From assembly GCF_019635155.1 (NCBI RefSeq), contig NZ_JAHBZY010000009.1, positions 1 to 64,000 on the forward strand: DNA of 64,000 nucleotides. Reading direction: 5' to 3'. The notes under the pieces were generated by a model that saw nothing but the letters and a program-made list of their open reading frames with translations, was not told where the DNA came from and did no database searches. The translations under genes were made by a program, and so were the position numbers. Shown here in pieces: positions 9,148 through 18,202 of the stretch. Origin of the DNA: Nitrosomonas sp. Lineage in GTDB: Bacteria; Pseudomonadota; Gammaproteobacteria; Burkholderiales; Nitrosomonadaceae. Each line of letters starts with the position of its first letter. The first letter of the stretch is position 1.

Positions 9148-10626
9148 TTATTCATCACTGATAGTACCGTCCACTTTCTTCGTCAACTGATGAATTACTG
9201 CGCCACTGAGACGCTGTAGTGTCACTTGCAGCGGCATTTTACCCAATGCATGCGTTGCGCAGGATAGGCAGGGATCGTAAGCGCGTACCGCGACTTCGAG
9301 GTGATTCAGCAGCGCCTCGGTGATTTCCTGGCCGTCGAGGTATTGGTTGGCAACAACACGTACCGATTCATTCATGGCCTGATTGTTACTGGTAGTCGAC
9401 ACGATCAGATTGGCTTTTGTGACCAGGCCGTCGCCGTTGACATGATAGTGATGAAATAATGTACCGCGCGGGGCTTCAATGACACCGATACCTTGCGGTT
9501 GATGCTCGCCTTTGCCGATCACGAGATCCGTTCCGGTGATGTCGGCATCGGTCAGCAACGTGTGAATCGATTCGGCGCAATGTAGCAATTCGATCATACG
9601 CGTCCAGTGGTACGCCAACGTATCGTGCACCAGGCCGCCGTTACCTGTGGCTTTGAAGCGCTGACGCGCCATTTCGGCTAACGGCGTGGTAATGACATCG
9701 CAGTTGTTGACACGCGCCAGTGGGCCGACACGATACCAACCACATTCGGTGCCTAAGCTGGAAAAGTAAGGAAACTTCAGATAACTCCATGAGCGCACTT
9801 CCTCGCTGAGAAGTTGCTGGTAATCGCAGTAATCGAATTGATCGAGCAACGCGCTGCCGTCTGCGGCGCGGGCACGCAATTCGCCGTGATAGAACTCCAG
9901 CTCACCACCGGCACCAGACAGACTTAGGTAGTGACTAGGGAAGGTACCGAAATCGCGGTGCTCCGGATGTGCGGTGTGAATCTGCTCGTTCAGCGTGACG
10001 GCATCTTGACTCCATTGCAGGATATCATCGATGTCGGCGAGCAAGGCGTCGCGCTCGGTGACGGTGAGCGGTTTGTTCATGCCGCCAGGTACGGTACCGG
10101 TGCCGTGAATGCGTTTGCCGGTAATCGCTTCAATAATTTGTTGGCCGTATTTACGCAGTTTCACACCCTTCAGCGCAATCTCCGGATATTGTTCCAGCAC
10201 GCCGGCGATATTGCGTTGCCGCGGATCACTGCCGAATCCGAACAGAAAATCCGGTGATGACAGATGAAAAAAATGCAATGCATGCGACTGTAATATCTGA
10301 CCGAAATGTAATAAGCGGCGCAGCTTCGATGCGGTTGGTGTGAGTTGTTCGATACCTGCGATTTGATCGACTGCCTTCGCCGCCGCCAGTTGATGACTGA
10401 CCGGGCAAATGCCGCACAGCCGTTGCACGAAAAATGGCACTTCCCAGTACGGGCGGCCTTGGATGAATTTCTCGAAACCGCGAAACTCGACGATATGAAA
10501 GCGTGCCTCGGCAATGTGATGGTTGTCATCGATCAGCAATGTGATCTTGCCGTGCCCTTCGACACGCGTGACCGGATCGATAGCGATGCGGCGAGTGGTT
10601 GATGATGCGGGTTTTTCCGGCTTCAT
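9148..10626 (-). CDS. hoxH: NAD-reducing [NiFe] hydrogenase large subunit HoxH
   Basis: The catalytic subunit of the bidirectional, NAD-linked (group 3d type) hydrogenase. It holds the Ni-Fe site in the cytoplasm. The N-terminal L1 motif has C71 and C74 ([11 protein letters not shown]) and the C-terminal L2 motif has C453 and C456 ([16 protein letters not shown]). Sequence continues 33 residues beyond the L2 histidine, so maturation should include endoproteolytic removal of this tail; no hox endopeptidase or hyp maturation gene is in the window. The ATG at 10626 lies 1 nt after the hoxY stop, so the two are translationally coupled. Its diaphorase partners HoxF and HoxU are encoded about 4.4 kb upstream on the same strand. 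Confidence 0.95.
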   Translation of the reverse strand: MKPEKPASSTTRRIAIDPVTRVEGHGKITLLIDDNHHIAEARFHIVEFRGFEKFIQGRPYWEVPFFVQRLCGICPVSHQLAAAKAVDQIAGIEQLTPTASKLRRLLHFGQILQSHALHFFHLSSPDFLFGFGSDPRQRNIAGVLEQYPEIALKGVKLRKYGQQIIEAITGKRIHGTGTVPGGMNKPLTVTERDALLADIDDILQWSQDAVTLNEQIHTAHPEHRDFGTFPSHYLSLSGAGGELEFYHGELRARAADGSALLDQFDYCDYQQLLSEEVRSWSYLKFPYFSSLGTECGWYRVGPLARVNNCDVITTPLAEMARQRFKATGNGGLVHDTLAYHWTRMIELLHCAESIHTLLTDADITGTDLVIGKGEHQPQGIGVIEAPRGTLFHHYHVNGDGLVTKANLIVSTTSNNQAMNESVRVVANQYLDGQEITEALLNHLEVAVRAYDPCLSCATHALGKMPLQVTLQRLSGAVIHQLTKKVDGTISDE

Positions 10627-10627
10627 G

Positions 10628-11179
10628 TCAGTCGTAGTGCAAGCGGGTGCTGGCAATATCCGGTTGCTGCCCGGCCAGCAGCGGTTGTAGTAATTGTAAA
10701 AAAGCATCCGCGGAAGGGGGGCAGCCGGGCAGAAAATAATCGATCGCTACAATTTCGCTGACCGGATACACCTTATCGAGTAGCAGTGGTAACTCCGGGT
10801 CGTCCGGGATGCGCGGATGAGTCACGTTGGTGCCGCGTAAATACACTTCTTCCAAACAATCCTGCAAGTCGAAATAATTGCGCATTGCCGGCACGCCGCC
10901 GTTGATCGCGCACGCACCGACGGCCACCAGGATTTTACAATTGGCGCGGAATTCGCGCAGCACATGCACATTCTCCGCGTTGCAAACACCACCTTCGATC
11001 AATCCGATGTCGCATGGACCGCAGTGCTTGATGTCGGTGAACGGCGAGCGATCCAATTCAACCTGCTCGAGCAAACCGGCCAATCGCTCGTCCATGTCGA
11101 GAAACGACATGTGGCAACCGAAACAGCCTGCCAGAGAAGTAGTGGCGATTTTAAATTTGGGCTTACCCATCATGCGCAT
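10628..11179 (-). CDS. hoxY: NAD-reducing hydrogenase small subunit HoxY
   Basis: The small electron-transfer subunit, carrying one [4Fe-4S] cluster next to the Ni-Fe site in HoxH. At about 183 residues it has the short HoxY size without a Tat signal. Cluster cysteines are in SLAGCFGCHMSFLDMDERL, near VAVGACAINGGVPAMRN and in FLPGCPPSAD. Possible starts are a TTG at 11185 and ATGs at 11179, 11173 and 11170; none has a clear ribosome binding site, so the start is uncertain by a few residues. It has no hox gene directly upstream: the opposite-strand PEP-CTERM gene lies there, so hoxYH must have its own promoter or depend on long read-through. Confidence 0.93.
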   Translation of the reverse strand: MRMMGKPKFKIATTSLAGCFGCHMSFLDMDERLAGLLEQVELDRSPFTDIKHCGPCDIGLIEGGVCNAENVHVLREFRANCKILVAVGACAINGGVPAMRNYFDLQDCLEEVYLRGTNVTHPRIPDDPELPLLLDKVYPVSEIVAIDYFLPGCPPSADAFLQLLQPLLAGQQPDIASTRLHYD

Positions 11180-11510
11180 TCGCAAGGTTTATCGGTAAAA
11201 CGGGGTTTATTGATCTGGTGGTGATCAAACCGCAAAAAACGCGTATTTGGTACACATGAATGATAGCATGGCAGCAGATTATTCCACTGCCTTCATCAGA
11301 GATTCGCTTACTGATTGCGCGATAATTGAGCGAATGCTTTGACTGCGTCAATATCGCACAGAACTTCTTGACTTAAATCATGAAGCAGGCGTATAAGGAT
11401 GTTGAAATGAACGGCAAAAATCATGCAAAAGTGATTTATAGAGAAACCGGTAGTTGTCGCAATGGCCTTGTTAAAAATAAGAAAATACATAAATCTATGG
11501 GAGTATCTCA

Positions 11511-12158
11511 ATGAAAAAATATTTGCCTTCAAAATCGATCGCAGCACTTGCATTGTTGGCGGGATCACAATGTGCACTCGCAAATACCATCGTGACGTTA
11601 GGAGACCAGGATTTTGCCGATGGTGAAAAGCCGACTACCGGCGCTTTTCTGACTGCCGGAGCCGGTGAGCCTGCGCCGTTCGATGGCCTATTCAGCGGTT
11701 CCGATGTCAGTGGTCCGAATTTCTCCGCCAGCTGGACGTTTTCCTATGGCGCGATTGCGGATACTATCACCGGTGGCAGTTTGATACTCGGGATTTATGA
11801 TCACGAATCTGCTGCTAGCGGAAGTCAAGTCGCATCTTTTACCGTTAATGGCGTTGATCTCACCGGCGCACTCAATACGCTGTTCGAAGCGCACGGTGGT
11901 GCTAGCCGGGAGGATAACGTGTATACACTGGCGTTGCCGGCATCGACTTTTGCGGGACTGGCATCGGGCACAGTCAATGTCGCGCTATCTCTGAAAGGCC
12001 CGGGATTGGGTTTATTCGGTGAAACGACATTTAATGGTGCAGCGCTGGATTTTTCCACGCTGGATATCGCCACAGCCGTTCCGGAACCATTGACGAGCAC
12101 GTTGCTTCTGATCGGAGTTCCGGCAGTATTGGCTGCGGCGCGGCGCAAGATGGCTTGA
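11511..12158 (+). CDS. PEP-CTERM sorting domain exported protein
   Basis: 215 residues with an N-terminal signal peptide (cleavage likely near ALAN, residue 25) and a C-terminal PEP-CTERM signal. That signal is VPEP, a hydrophobic stretch (TSTLLLIGVPAVLAAA) and a basic end (RRK). Such proteins are exported and processed by an EpsH/XrtA-type exosortase and are linked to exopolysaccharide and biofilm matrix. The body is Gly/Ala/Thr/Ser-rich and beta-like with no catalytic motif I recognise. It stands 46 bp before three tail-collar genes on the same strand, so it may be transcribed with them. It reads away from the divergent hoxYH. Confidence 0.85.
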   Translation: MKKYLPSKSIAALALLAGSQCALANTIVTLGDQDFADGEKPTTGAFLTAGAGEPAPFDGLFSGSDVSGPNFSASWTFSYGAIADTITGGSLILGIYDHESAASGSQVASFTVNGVDLTGALNTLFEAHGGASREDNVYTLALPASTFAGLASGTVNVALSLKGPGLGLFGETTFNGAALDFSTLDIATAVPEPLTSTLLLIGVPAVLAAARRKMA

Positions 12159-12204
12159 TGCGATTGCGCTATTGTGACTGAAGTTTTTCGGCAACAAGGA
12201 GAAA

Positions 12205-12729
12205 ATGATGCCCGATCCCTTTTTAGGTGAAATCAGGACTTTTGCCGGCAATTTTGCCCCCGTCGGCTGGGCTTTATGCCAAGGGCAAGCACTTTCAATC
12301 GCAGAGAATGAAGCGTTGTATTCACTCATCGGAACAACCTATGGCGGCGACGGCGTATCGAATTTCGCCTTGCCGAATCTCGCCAGCCGTATCCCGCTGC
12401 ATCAAGGTACCGGATCCGGCCTCAGTCCGAGAGTGATCGGTGAGCTGGGCGGGAGCGAAGCGGTTACGTTGACTACCGGACAACTGGCGGCGCACAATCA
12501 TACCGCAGTTTGTTCTAACACGACTGCCAATAGCGCCAGTCCTGTCAACAGCTATTGGTCGACTGATCCCGGCGGTAATACCGGAGCCTACAGCACGACC
12601 AGCGGCAGCACCATGGCCGGAACCGCTATCGGTGTTGCCGGTGGCGGGCAACCGCATAACAATGTGCAGCCTTACTTGGTTATCAACTATATCATTGCGC
12701 TCGAAGGCATCTACCCTTCCAGATCCTAG
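12205..12729 (+). CDS. phage tail collar domain protein, paralogue 1
   Basis: 174 residues of the phage tail-collar/MdpB (microcystin-dependent protein) type. Signature segments are PFLGEIRTFAGNFAPVGWA near the N-terminus, a middle part with YGGDGVSNFALPNLASRIP, HNHTA in the centre, and the C-terminal QPYLVINYIIALEGIYPSRS. AAGGAG precedes the start. Such proteins occur outside prophages in small tandem sets; their cellular function is not established. No other phage structural gene is nearby, which speaks against a prophage. Confidence 0.88.
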   Translation: MMPDPFLGEIRTFAGNFAPVGWALCQGQALSIAENEALYSLIGTTYGGDGVSNFALPNLASRIPLHQGTGSGLSPRVIGELGGSEAVTLTTGQLAAHNHTAVCSNTTANSASPVNSYWSTDPGGNTGAYSTTSGSTMAGTAIGVAGGGQPHNNVQPYLVINYIIALEGIYPSRS

Positions 12730-12761
12730 AATGGCGGCAGTTGGAAAAAGGAGATTTTGGC

Positions 12762-13280
12762 ATGAGTGATCCGTATATTGGAGAGATCCGCTCGTTTGGT
12801 TTTAATTTCGCGCCCGTTGGTTGGGCGCAGTGCAATGGGCAACTGTTACCCATTTCAAGTAATACGGCATTGTTCTCGATTCTTGGCACAACCTATGGTG
12901 GTGATGGCAAAACAACCTTCGCATTGCCTAACCTTCAGGGCAATGTTTCGATGGGTGCGGGACAAGGAAGCGGTCTTACTAAACGTGTTCTGGGCGAATT
13001 CGGCGGTACGGTGACGGAGACATTGACGATTGAGCAGATTCCATCGCACACCCACCCGGCCAACGTGCAAGCCGGAGACGGCAACAAGCCCGATCCCGCG
13101 GGAAGTTTCTGGGCGCAAGATTTGGGTGGCAGCAAGGAATACGGTGATAGCGGACCAGCGCAGATGGCGGCTGGAACAATTACCGCTACCGGCGGCGGAC
13201 AATTGCACAATAATCTGCAGCCGTATCTGGTGCTGAATTACTGCATTGCACTGCAAGGCGTATATCCACCCAGAAGCTGA
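12762..13280 (+). CDS. phage tail collar domain protein, paralogue 2
   Basis: 172 residues, the second of three tandem paralogues. The ATG at 12762 (MSDPYIGEIRSFGFNFAP) has AAAGGAG before it and is preferred over the upstream in-frame ATG at 12741. It shares PVGWAQCNGQLLPI, YGGDGKTTFALPNLQG, the central SHTHPA and LQPYLVLNYCIALQGVYPPRS with its neighbours. The gap to paralogue 1 is 32 bp and to paralogue 3 is 48 bp, so this is an operon formed by gene duplication. Confidence 0.88.
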   Translation: MSDPYIGEIRSFGFNFAPVGWAQCNGQLLPISSNTALFSILGTTYGGDGKTTFALPNLQGNVSMGAGQGSGLTKRVLGEFGGTVTETLTIEQIPSHTHPANVQAGDGNKPDPAGSFWAQDLGGSKEYGDSGPAQMAAGTITATGGGQLHNNLQPYLVLNYCIALQGVYPPRS

Positions 13281-13328
13281 AGCCGGATGTTTCGCAGCAA
13301 AATTCGACAAGATAAATGAGAGGATAGT

Positions 13329-13829
13329 ATGGACGAACCATTTTTAGGAGAAATCCGCCCCTTTGCATTTGGTTTCACGCCCAAGGGTTGGGCGGCCTGC
13401 GATGGTCAATTGCTGCCGATTGCTCAAAATGCCGCACTGTTTTCGTTATTGGGCACGATGTACGGCGGAGACGGCCGCACCACGTTCGCACTGCCGGATC
13501 TTCGCGGACGTGCGGGGATGCACGTGAATTCAGTTCACACCCAGGGAGAACGAGGGGGGCAAGAAAACGTGACGCTTACAACCACCCAAATTCCTCTGCA
13601 CAGTCATACGGCAAACTGCAGCAATGTGATTGGAACTCAAGCCAGCCCGGCGGGAAAATTCTGGGCGCAGGATTCCGATGGCAATGTTATGTTCAGCAAT
13701 GCGGGCGGCGCAACCATGGCTGCCGCAGCAGTTGGTAATGTGGGTGGAGCGCCGCATCCCAATATGCAACCCTATCTCGTGGTGAATTATTGCATCGCTT
13801 TGCAGGGTATTTTTCCAAGCCGGAGTTAG
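13329..13829 (+). CDS. phage tail collar domain protein, paralogue 3
   Basis: 166 residues, last of the tandem set. It starts MDEPFLGEIRPFAFGFTPKGWAA and ends MQPYLVVNYCIALQGIFPSRS, with YGGDGRTTFALPDLRG and LHSHTANCSN inside. AGAGGATAG lies before the ATG. It is slightly shorter in the middle than the other two. A strong inverted repeat follows 15 bp after the stop and may end transcription of the set. Function is unknown beyond the family. Confidence 0.88.
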   Translation: MDEPFLGEIRPFAFGFTPKGWAACDGQLLPIAQNAALFSLLGTMYGGDGRTTFALPDLRGRAGMHVNSVHTQGERGGQENVTLTTTQIPLHSHTANCSNVIGTQASPAGKFWAQDSDGNVMFSNAGGATMAAAAVGNVGGAPHPNMQPYLVVNYCIALQGIFPSRS

Positions 13830-13844
13830 TAATAGTAAACTTGG

Positions 13845-13867
13845 TACCATCAGCGAAGCTGGTGGTA
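13845..13867 (+). terminator. hairpin after the tail-collar operon
   Basis: An inverted repeat with about ten paired positions (TACCATCAGC, loop GAA, GCTGGTGGTA, one mismatch) lies just behind the third collar gene. It lacks the run of T expected of an intrinsic terminator, so it may be a processing or mRNA-stabilising hairpin instead. Confidence 0.4.
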
Positions 13868-14184
13868 GTGGATTTCTAAGTATCCCGGGTAGCAACTAAA
13901 GCCTAATCTTGAGAATCAGTCGCTCTCAGAAATCATGATAAAGGCTGTGCACTGCAATCCACAAAATAACCTGCATTTCGTTTGAAAGCGGAGGGTATGC
14001 TGTTTGAAAACAAGCGACTGATTAATTGATAATGAAAAAGCCAGGGATTTCTGTTGCCGGGGAAGGTAAAAGTTATTTAAAGGCCCTGCAGGCTCGATAT
14101 ACTAAAATATTGTTCCTGCAAGGTTTATCATCTCAGCCAACGACTTTGAACGATAAGGTTGATGCGAATAATAGTTTCGTGTGA
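13868..14184. other. non-coding stretch between collar operon and small lipoprotein gene
   Basis: About 320 bp without a supported reading frame. I see no tRNA, IS end or clear promoter. It separates a + strand operon from a minus-strand gene, so it is a convergent junction that should hold termination signals for both. Confidence 0.4.
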
Positions 14185-14343
14185 CTATTTTTCGGTTGGA
14201 AGTTCGTTACGACCTTCAGCCGGTTTACCTTCATGCGTTGTACCGTAATTTTCGGAACTCGCGCTTTCCGGTGCTGTAGGTTTGCCACATGCAACTAATG
14301 ATAATGCGAAAAATGCTGCAACAAAAAATGCTGAAATTTTCAT
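14185..14343 (-). CDS. very small lipoprotein, 52 residues
   Basis: A short gene read on the minus strand: MKISAFFVAAFFALSLVACG, then a polar tail with APESASSENYGTTHEGKPAE and RNELPTEK. The lipobox is LVAC with Cys19. AAGGA lies about 11 nt before the ATG and the reading frame ends with TAG. The compact signal peptide and clean start and stop make it a credible gene despite its size. It resembles the many entericidin-like or hypothetical small lipoproteins of proteobacteria, but no specific family can be named. Confidence 0.72.
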   Translation of the reverse strand: MKISAFFVAAFFALSLVACGKPTAPESASSENYGTTHEGKPAEGRNELPTEK

Positions 14344-14678
14344 TTAAAGAATATCCTTAAAATTTTAAAAAAGTACTGCAATATTTTTTGTGACACTCAA
14401 TCTTTACTAAGGAAGCGCTGATTAATCCGATAAACGCGATAAAGCGCGAGATACACAGAACACAGCAACCAACGCATATCCATCAATAGACAAGGCGGCG
14501 AGTATCGTGCAACGAAGCGATTCACCCGTGCAGCGAATGAATGAGCGATTCCCTAAAACTGATCGTCACCTTGGCACTATAGCATGATAAGTGCACTGAC
14601 TCTGCAAAAAAATTATTTCCTGATCCGAAAAAATTATGCACAAAAGCTCTGAATTCAGATGAGCTTTTCCGATCTTTG
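14344..14678. other. non-coding stretch holding a repeat copy
   Basis: About 335 bp without a gene. It contains AAGGAAGCGCTGATTAA at 14409-14425, which recurs with one change at 15580-15596. It is GC-richer than the neighbouring AT-rich gaps, and repeated GCGAT/GCGA words suggest a degenerate repeated element. Confidence 0.4.
14409..14425 (+). repeat. 17-bp direct repeat, copy 1
   Basis: AAGGAAGCGCTGATTAA. The second copy at 15580 differs at one base. Together the two copies bracket the spermidine-synthase-like gene. Confidence 0.6.
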
Positions 14679-15434
14679 TTAAATCGTAAGGATTTCACCC
14701 GGACAGGATTTTGCCTGTTCCAGGCGCATCAGTGTCGGTAGCAGATTGAGCCCCGTTCGTTTTTTTAATTCGAGCGCTCGCTCTTTGAATTCGCTCAGTG
14801 GTATCCGGATCGTTTCCCTGCCTGCGGCCAGTGCAATGACATTACCGCTGTCGCAGGAAGGAAAAGCCAGCGCGCGTTCGTCAAATGCCGATCTAATGCG
14901 TGCGAAATTGGACTGGTAGCCGCGGCTGCGGCCCAGCAGATTCGCAACAAGTATGCCGTTATTGTTCAATCGCGTGCGGCATGTTTGATAAAATGGCAAC
15001 GTACTCAATGTGTTGGAACGATTACTGGCATCGAAACCATCCACCAGAATCAAGTCGTAAGTGTTATCGTACCCGGCGATATGTTGAGCACCGTCCGCGA
15101 TGACGATATTCAGGCGCAGCGGATCGTCCGGTAATTTGAAAAATTGCCTTGCTGCAGCGACTACGCGCGGTTCGATCTCAATCACAGTCAGTTTTGCTTG
15201 CGGGCAGTGGCGATAAAGAAATTTGGTCAGTGATGCCGCGCCTAAACCGATCAATAGCACGTTACGCGGAAAGTGGGTATCGTCCCGCAGTAACAAGCTT
15301 GCCATCATTTCGCGGGTGTAGTCGAGTTCCAAATGCCATGGGCGCGCGATGCGCATCGCACCTTGGATCGAATCGGAGCCGAAATGCAAGCTGCGCACAC
15401 CGGCCTGTTCGCGAATTTCAATAGGAAAACTCAT
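14679..15434 (-). CDS. spermidine synthase-like methyltransferase-fold protein
   Basis: 251 residues with a Rossmann core of the spermidine/spermine synthase type. The nucleotide-binding segment is LLIGLGAASLTKFLY, followed by an acidic strand end LTVIEIEP, then IVIADGAQHI and LILVDGFDASN. It lacks the longer N-terminal beta domain of full SpeE enzymes. Many proteobacteria carry such stand-alone SpeE-like proteins of unknown reaction, so polyamine synthesis is possible but not shown. It sits between hoxU and the small lipoprotein gene, on the hox strand, 203 bp after hoxU. Confidence 0.8.
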   Translation of the reverse strand: MSFPIEIREQAGVRSLHFGSDSIQGAMRIARPWHLELDYTREMMASLLLRDDTHFPRNVLLIGLGAASLTKFLYRHCPQAKLTVIEIEPRVVAAARQFFKLPDDPLRLNIVIADGAQHIAGYDNTYDLILVDGFDASNRSNTLSTLPFYQTCRTRLNNNGILVANLLGRSRGYQSNFARIRSAFDERALAFPSCDSGNVIALAAGRETIRIPLSEFKERALELKKRTGLNLLPTLMRLEQAKSCPGEILTI

Positions 15435-15579
15435 GATGTGCCCACTGTAAAAAATTTTGTGATAAGTATTTGGTTCGGTTATTGGTACATTCGGTTAGCT
15501 GCTAACGTTGGGTCATAGTCTTGCCGGCGGATCAAAAATTTGGTGCGCGTGATTATCAACGGAAAACCTGTAGAAACCT

Positions 15580-15596
15580 AAGGAAACGCTGATTAA
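15580..15596 (+). repeat. 17-bp direct repeat, copy 2
   Basis: AAGGAAACGCTGATTAA, one base different from the copy at 14409. It lies just downstream of hoxU (minus strand). Confidence 0.6.
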
Positions 15597-15637
15597 CTGA
15601 CTGTACGAGCGAATCGATTCGTGTCAATTATCAATCT

Positions 15638-16375
15638 TTAGACCTCATCGTCACTTTTCTTCGCGATCGTTTCCATTAAACCAGTTTCACGGATCGTATT
15701 CTGGTCGTAAATACGCTGCCCGATCGGCACTTGGTAGCCTTGTTCCTTGATCAGAATCGCACCGACCGGGCAAATACGTGCAGCCAAATCGGTAATGGCG
15801 ATTGGCGTATCAGCGAGCTTGCCGTTCGGCGAATTGACAATCAGGCGAGCATCAGTGCCGCGTCCGGCAATAGCAAACACATTTTTCTGATCGATATCGC
15901 GGCTGGCGCGTACGCATAGATCGCACAAGATGCAACGGCTGCGATCCAGCAAAATCTCCGGGTGCGATGCGTCGATTTCGCGGCGTTGATAAAACTGCGG
16001 AAAATGATCGTCGAGCATGCCGAGGTGATAAGCCATGGCTTGTAATTTGCAGTTGCCGGTTTTTTCGCACGATGGGCAAATGTGATTGCCTTCGACGAAC
16101 AACATTTGCGTGATCGCTTTGCGTATTTCGTTCAACTCCGGTGTGTCGCTGCGGATTTGCAGACCGGGGGTTGCCGGTGTGGTGCAAGCGGCGACGCTGC
16201 GGTTGTTGGCTTCCACCACGCACAAGCGGCAATTGCCGCGTGGCGGCAAGCCGGGATAATGGCACAAGTGCGGAATATATTGACCGGCCATCAATGCCGC
16301 ATCCATGATGGTTTGACCCGGCGTGAACGGAATCTCTTCGCCGTCGATGTGAAGTGTATCAGTGACGGTTGTCAT
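15638..16375 (-). CDS. hoxU: NAD-reducing hydrogenase diaphorase subunit HoxU
   Basis: HoxU carries iron-sulfur clusters that link HoxF to the hydrogenase subunits; it corresponds to the N-terminal part of complex I NuoG. The ATG at 16375 overlaps the hoxF stop (ATGA), giving 245 residues; longer in-frame extensions would overlap hoxF and are rejected. Visible ligands are the [2Fe-2S] cysteines C38, C49, C52 and C64, an NuoG-like set H98, C100, C103 and C109, and C148, C151, C154 with C202 for [4Fe-4S]. It normally precedes hoxY directly; here hoxY is about 4.4 kb further along. Confidence 0.94.
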   Translation of the reverse strand: MTTVTDTLHIDGEEIPFTPGQTIMDAALMAGQYIPHLCHYPGLPPRGNCRLCVVEANNRSVAACTTPATPGLQIRSDTPELNEIRKAITQMLFVEGNHICPSCEKTGNCKLQAMAYHLGMLDDHFPQFYQRREIDASHPEILLDRSRCILCDLCVRASRDIDQKNVFAIAGRGTDARLIVNSPNGKLADTPIAITDLAARICPVGAILIKEQGYQVPIGQRIYDQNTIRETGLMETIAKKSDDEV

Positions 16376-18132
16376 CGCTTCTGATCCAAATGTGCGGCAG
16401 CATCGTCGCGGTGGGCGACCTGCCGTGCGTCGGCTAAGGCTTGATCGAGATCGAAACGTGCAGTGAATTGCGGTTGCAGGCGATCGGAGAATGCCTGCGG
16501 AAATTGCCGTAACCCATCCAATACGTGATTTGCGGCGGTGTGGCCCAAGCCGCAATGTGATTGATGTTTCACAATTTTCCCGAGCTGTTGAAGTTCTTCA
16601 AGAGCATGAACCGAGCCACGGTTAGCAGCAATCGTATCCAGGGAATTTTTCAATAACTGCGTGCCGATCCGGCACGGCGCACAAAAACCACAGCTTTCGT
16701 GTGCGAAGAAATGCGCGAAATTGCGATGGATCGCGAACAAATCTCGCGATTGCCCGAATATCAATACCGATCCGCCGGTGGAAACATCGTCAAACGCAAT
16801 GGTTCGCTCAAATTCCGTTGCACCGAGTAAGGTACCGGCAGGGCCGCCGATTTGCACCGCTTGCGCATCTGCGGCGCCGCAATCGCCCAGCACTTGACGG
16901 ATCGTTACGCCGAATGGGTATTCGTAAATTCCCGGTTTTTCGCAATCGCCGCTGATGCTGAGGAGTTTGCTGCCTGACGATGTCGATGTGCCCGAGGTCT
17001 TGAACCAATCGGCGCCATGCATGGCGATTTGCGCGGCGGCGATGAATGTTTCGATGTTGTTGACCACGGTCGGTTGTGCTAAATAGCCATGTGTTACCGG
17101 GAATGGCGGGCGGATGCGTGGAATGCCGGGTTTGCCTTCGAGCGATTCGATCAGCGCCGATTCTTCTCCGCAAATATAAGCGCCGGCGCCAATGACGATA
17201 TCGATGTCGAAATCAAATCCGATTTGTCCCAAGATGTTTACGCCTAGCAAGTTGAGTTTGCGGCGATGCTCCAATTCGGCTTGCAAGTGTGGCAATAAAT
17301 AGCGGTATTCGCCGCGCAGATAAACAAACCCTTGCTGCGCGCCGATGATCCGCGCGCACAGCGTCATGCCTTCAAGCATCGCGCCGGCTTGTTCATGCAG
17401 CAGCAGGCGATCCTTGAACGTGCCGGGTTCACCTTCGTCAGCGTTGCAGACGACATAACGCGTTTCACCGGCGGCTTCACGGCACAATTGCCATTTTTTG
17501 CCGGTATCGAATCCCGCGCCGCCACGGCCACGTAATCCGGATCGTTGAATGATCATTAAGGTTTCGCTGGCGCCTGATCGCAAAGCGTGCTGCAGCGCGC
17601 TGCCGGGTATTAGCCGTTCGCTCAACAGTAAATCACGGCGATACACGGTATCGGATATTTCAAGCCAAGCGGCAGGCCATTGCGGAAGCGGTATTTCATT
17701 CGCTACGAGCTGTGCCACTTGCGCGAGTTTGACGGCATTCAAACCGATTACGGGAAAGCCATTGACCAACATCGAAGGGCCATGGTCGCACGTACCGATG
17801 CACGATGCTTCACCGATGCTGACCAAGCCGTCCGCGCGTGTTTTTCCGGGAATGACTTGCAATTGCTGGCATAGTATCTGGAGCAGGTTTTCGCCATCAG
17901 CAAGATAACCGCAACTGGTGCAGTTGCTGAACAATAGATCGAAGCGGCCGCGCGGATGCGTCGAAAAAAACGCATAGAATTCGACCACTGCCGCGACTTG
18001 GCTGAGCGGTAATTGGTAATCGATCGCGACTTGCTGCATCGCTTGCGGCGGAATATGCCGGCATTGCTGCTGAATCCTATATAGACGGTGCAGCAGGTGT
18101 TCGTGCGCGAATGAGCTGGGGCGGTTCATCAT
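16372..18132 (-). CDS. hoxF: NAD-reducing hydrogenase diaphorase subunit HoxF
   Basis: HoxF holds the FMN and the NAD(H) site of the soluble hydrogenase. Of its 586 residues, about the first 160 form a NuoE-like domain with cysteines C71, C74, C111 and C115. The NuoF-like part has GRGGAGF (202-208), NADEGEPGTFKD (about 230-241), GAGAYICGEESAL (about 315-327) and the [4Fe-4S] ligands C481, C484, C487 and C527. The fusion explains why no separate hoxE is present. The C71/C74 spacing is tighter than the usual NuoE C-x4-C, so the N-terminal cluster may be altered. Its stop overlaps the hoxU start. Two adjacent ATGs make the start uncertain by one codon. Confidence 0.95.
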   Translation of the reverse strand: MMNRPSSFAHEHLLHRLYRIQQQCRHIPPQAMQQVAIDYQLPLSQVAAVVEFYAFFSTHPRGRFDLLFSNCTSCGYLADGENLLQILCQQLQVIPGKTRADGLVSIGEASCIGTCDHGPSMLVNGFPVIGLNAVKLAQVAQLVANEIPLPQWPAAWLEISDTVYRRDLLLSERLIPGSALQHALRSGASETLMIIQRSGLRGRGGAGFDTGKKWQLCREAAGETRYVVCNADEGEPGTFKDRLLLHEQAGAMLEGMTLCARIIGAQQGFVYLRGEYRYLLPHLQAELEHRRKLNLLGVNILGQIGFDFDIDIVIGAGAYICGEESALIESLEGKPGIPRIRPPFPVTHGYLAQPTVVNNIETFIAAAQIAMHGADWFKTSGTSTSSGSKLLSISGDCEKPGIYEYPFGVTIRQVLGDCGAADAQAVQIGGPAGTLLGATEFERTIAFDDVSTGGSVLIFGQSRDLFAIHRNFAHFFAHESCGFCAPCRIGTQLLKNSLDTIAANRGSVHALEELQQLGKIVKHQSHCGLGHTAANHVLDGLRQFPQAFSDRLQPQFTARFDLDQALADARQVAHRDDAAAHLDQKR

Positions 18133-18202
18133 GTTATTGAGTATAGCCGGATTGCCGCCGAACCGGTAGCAATGACGGGTAATTGATCCGTAAAATCAAG
18201 AA

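Noticed and set aside
9931-10257. Open frame on the + strand within hoxH
   Set aside because: It lies fully antisense to well-conserved hydrogenase sequence, has no recognisable protein motif and no ribosome binding site.
12205-13829. Tail-collar genes as part of a prophage
   Set aside because: No other tail, capsid, lysis or integrase gene lies within 10 kb, and the three genes are paralogues of the free-standing bacterial type.
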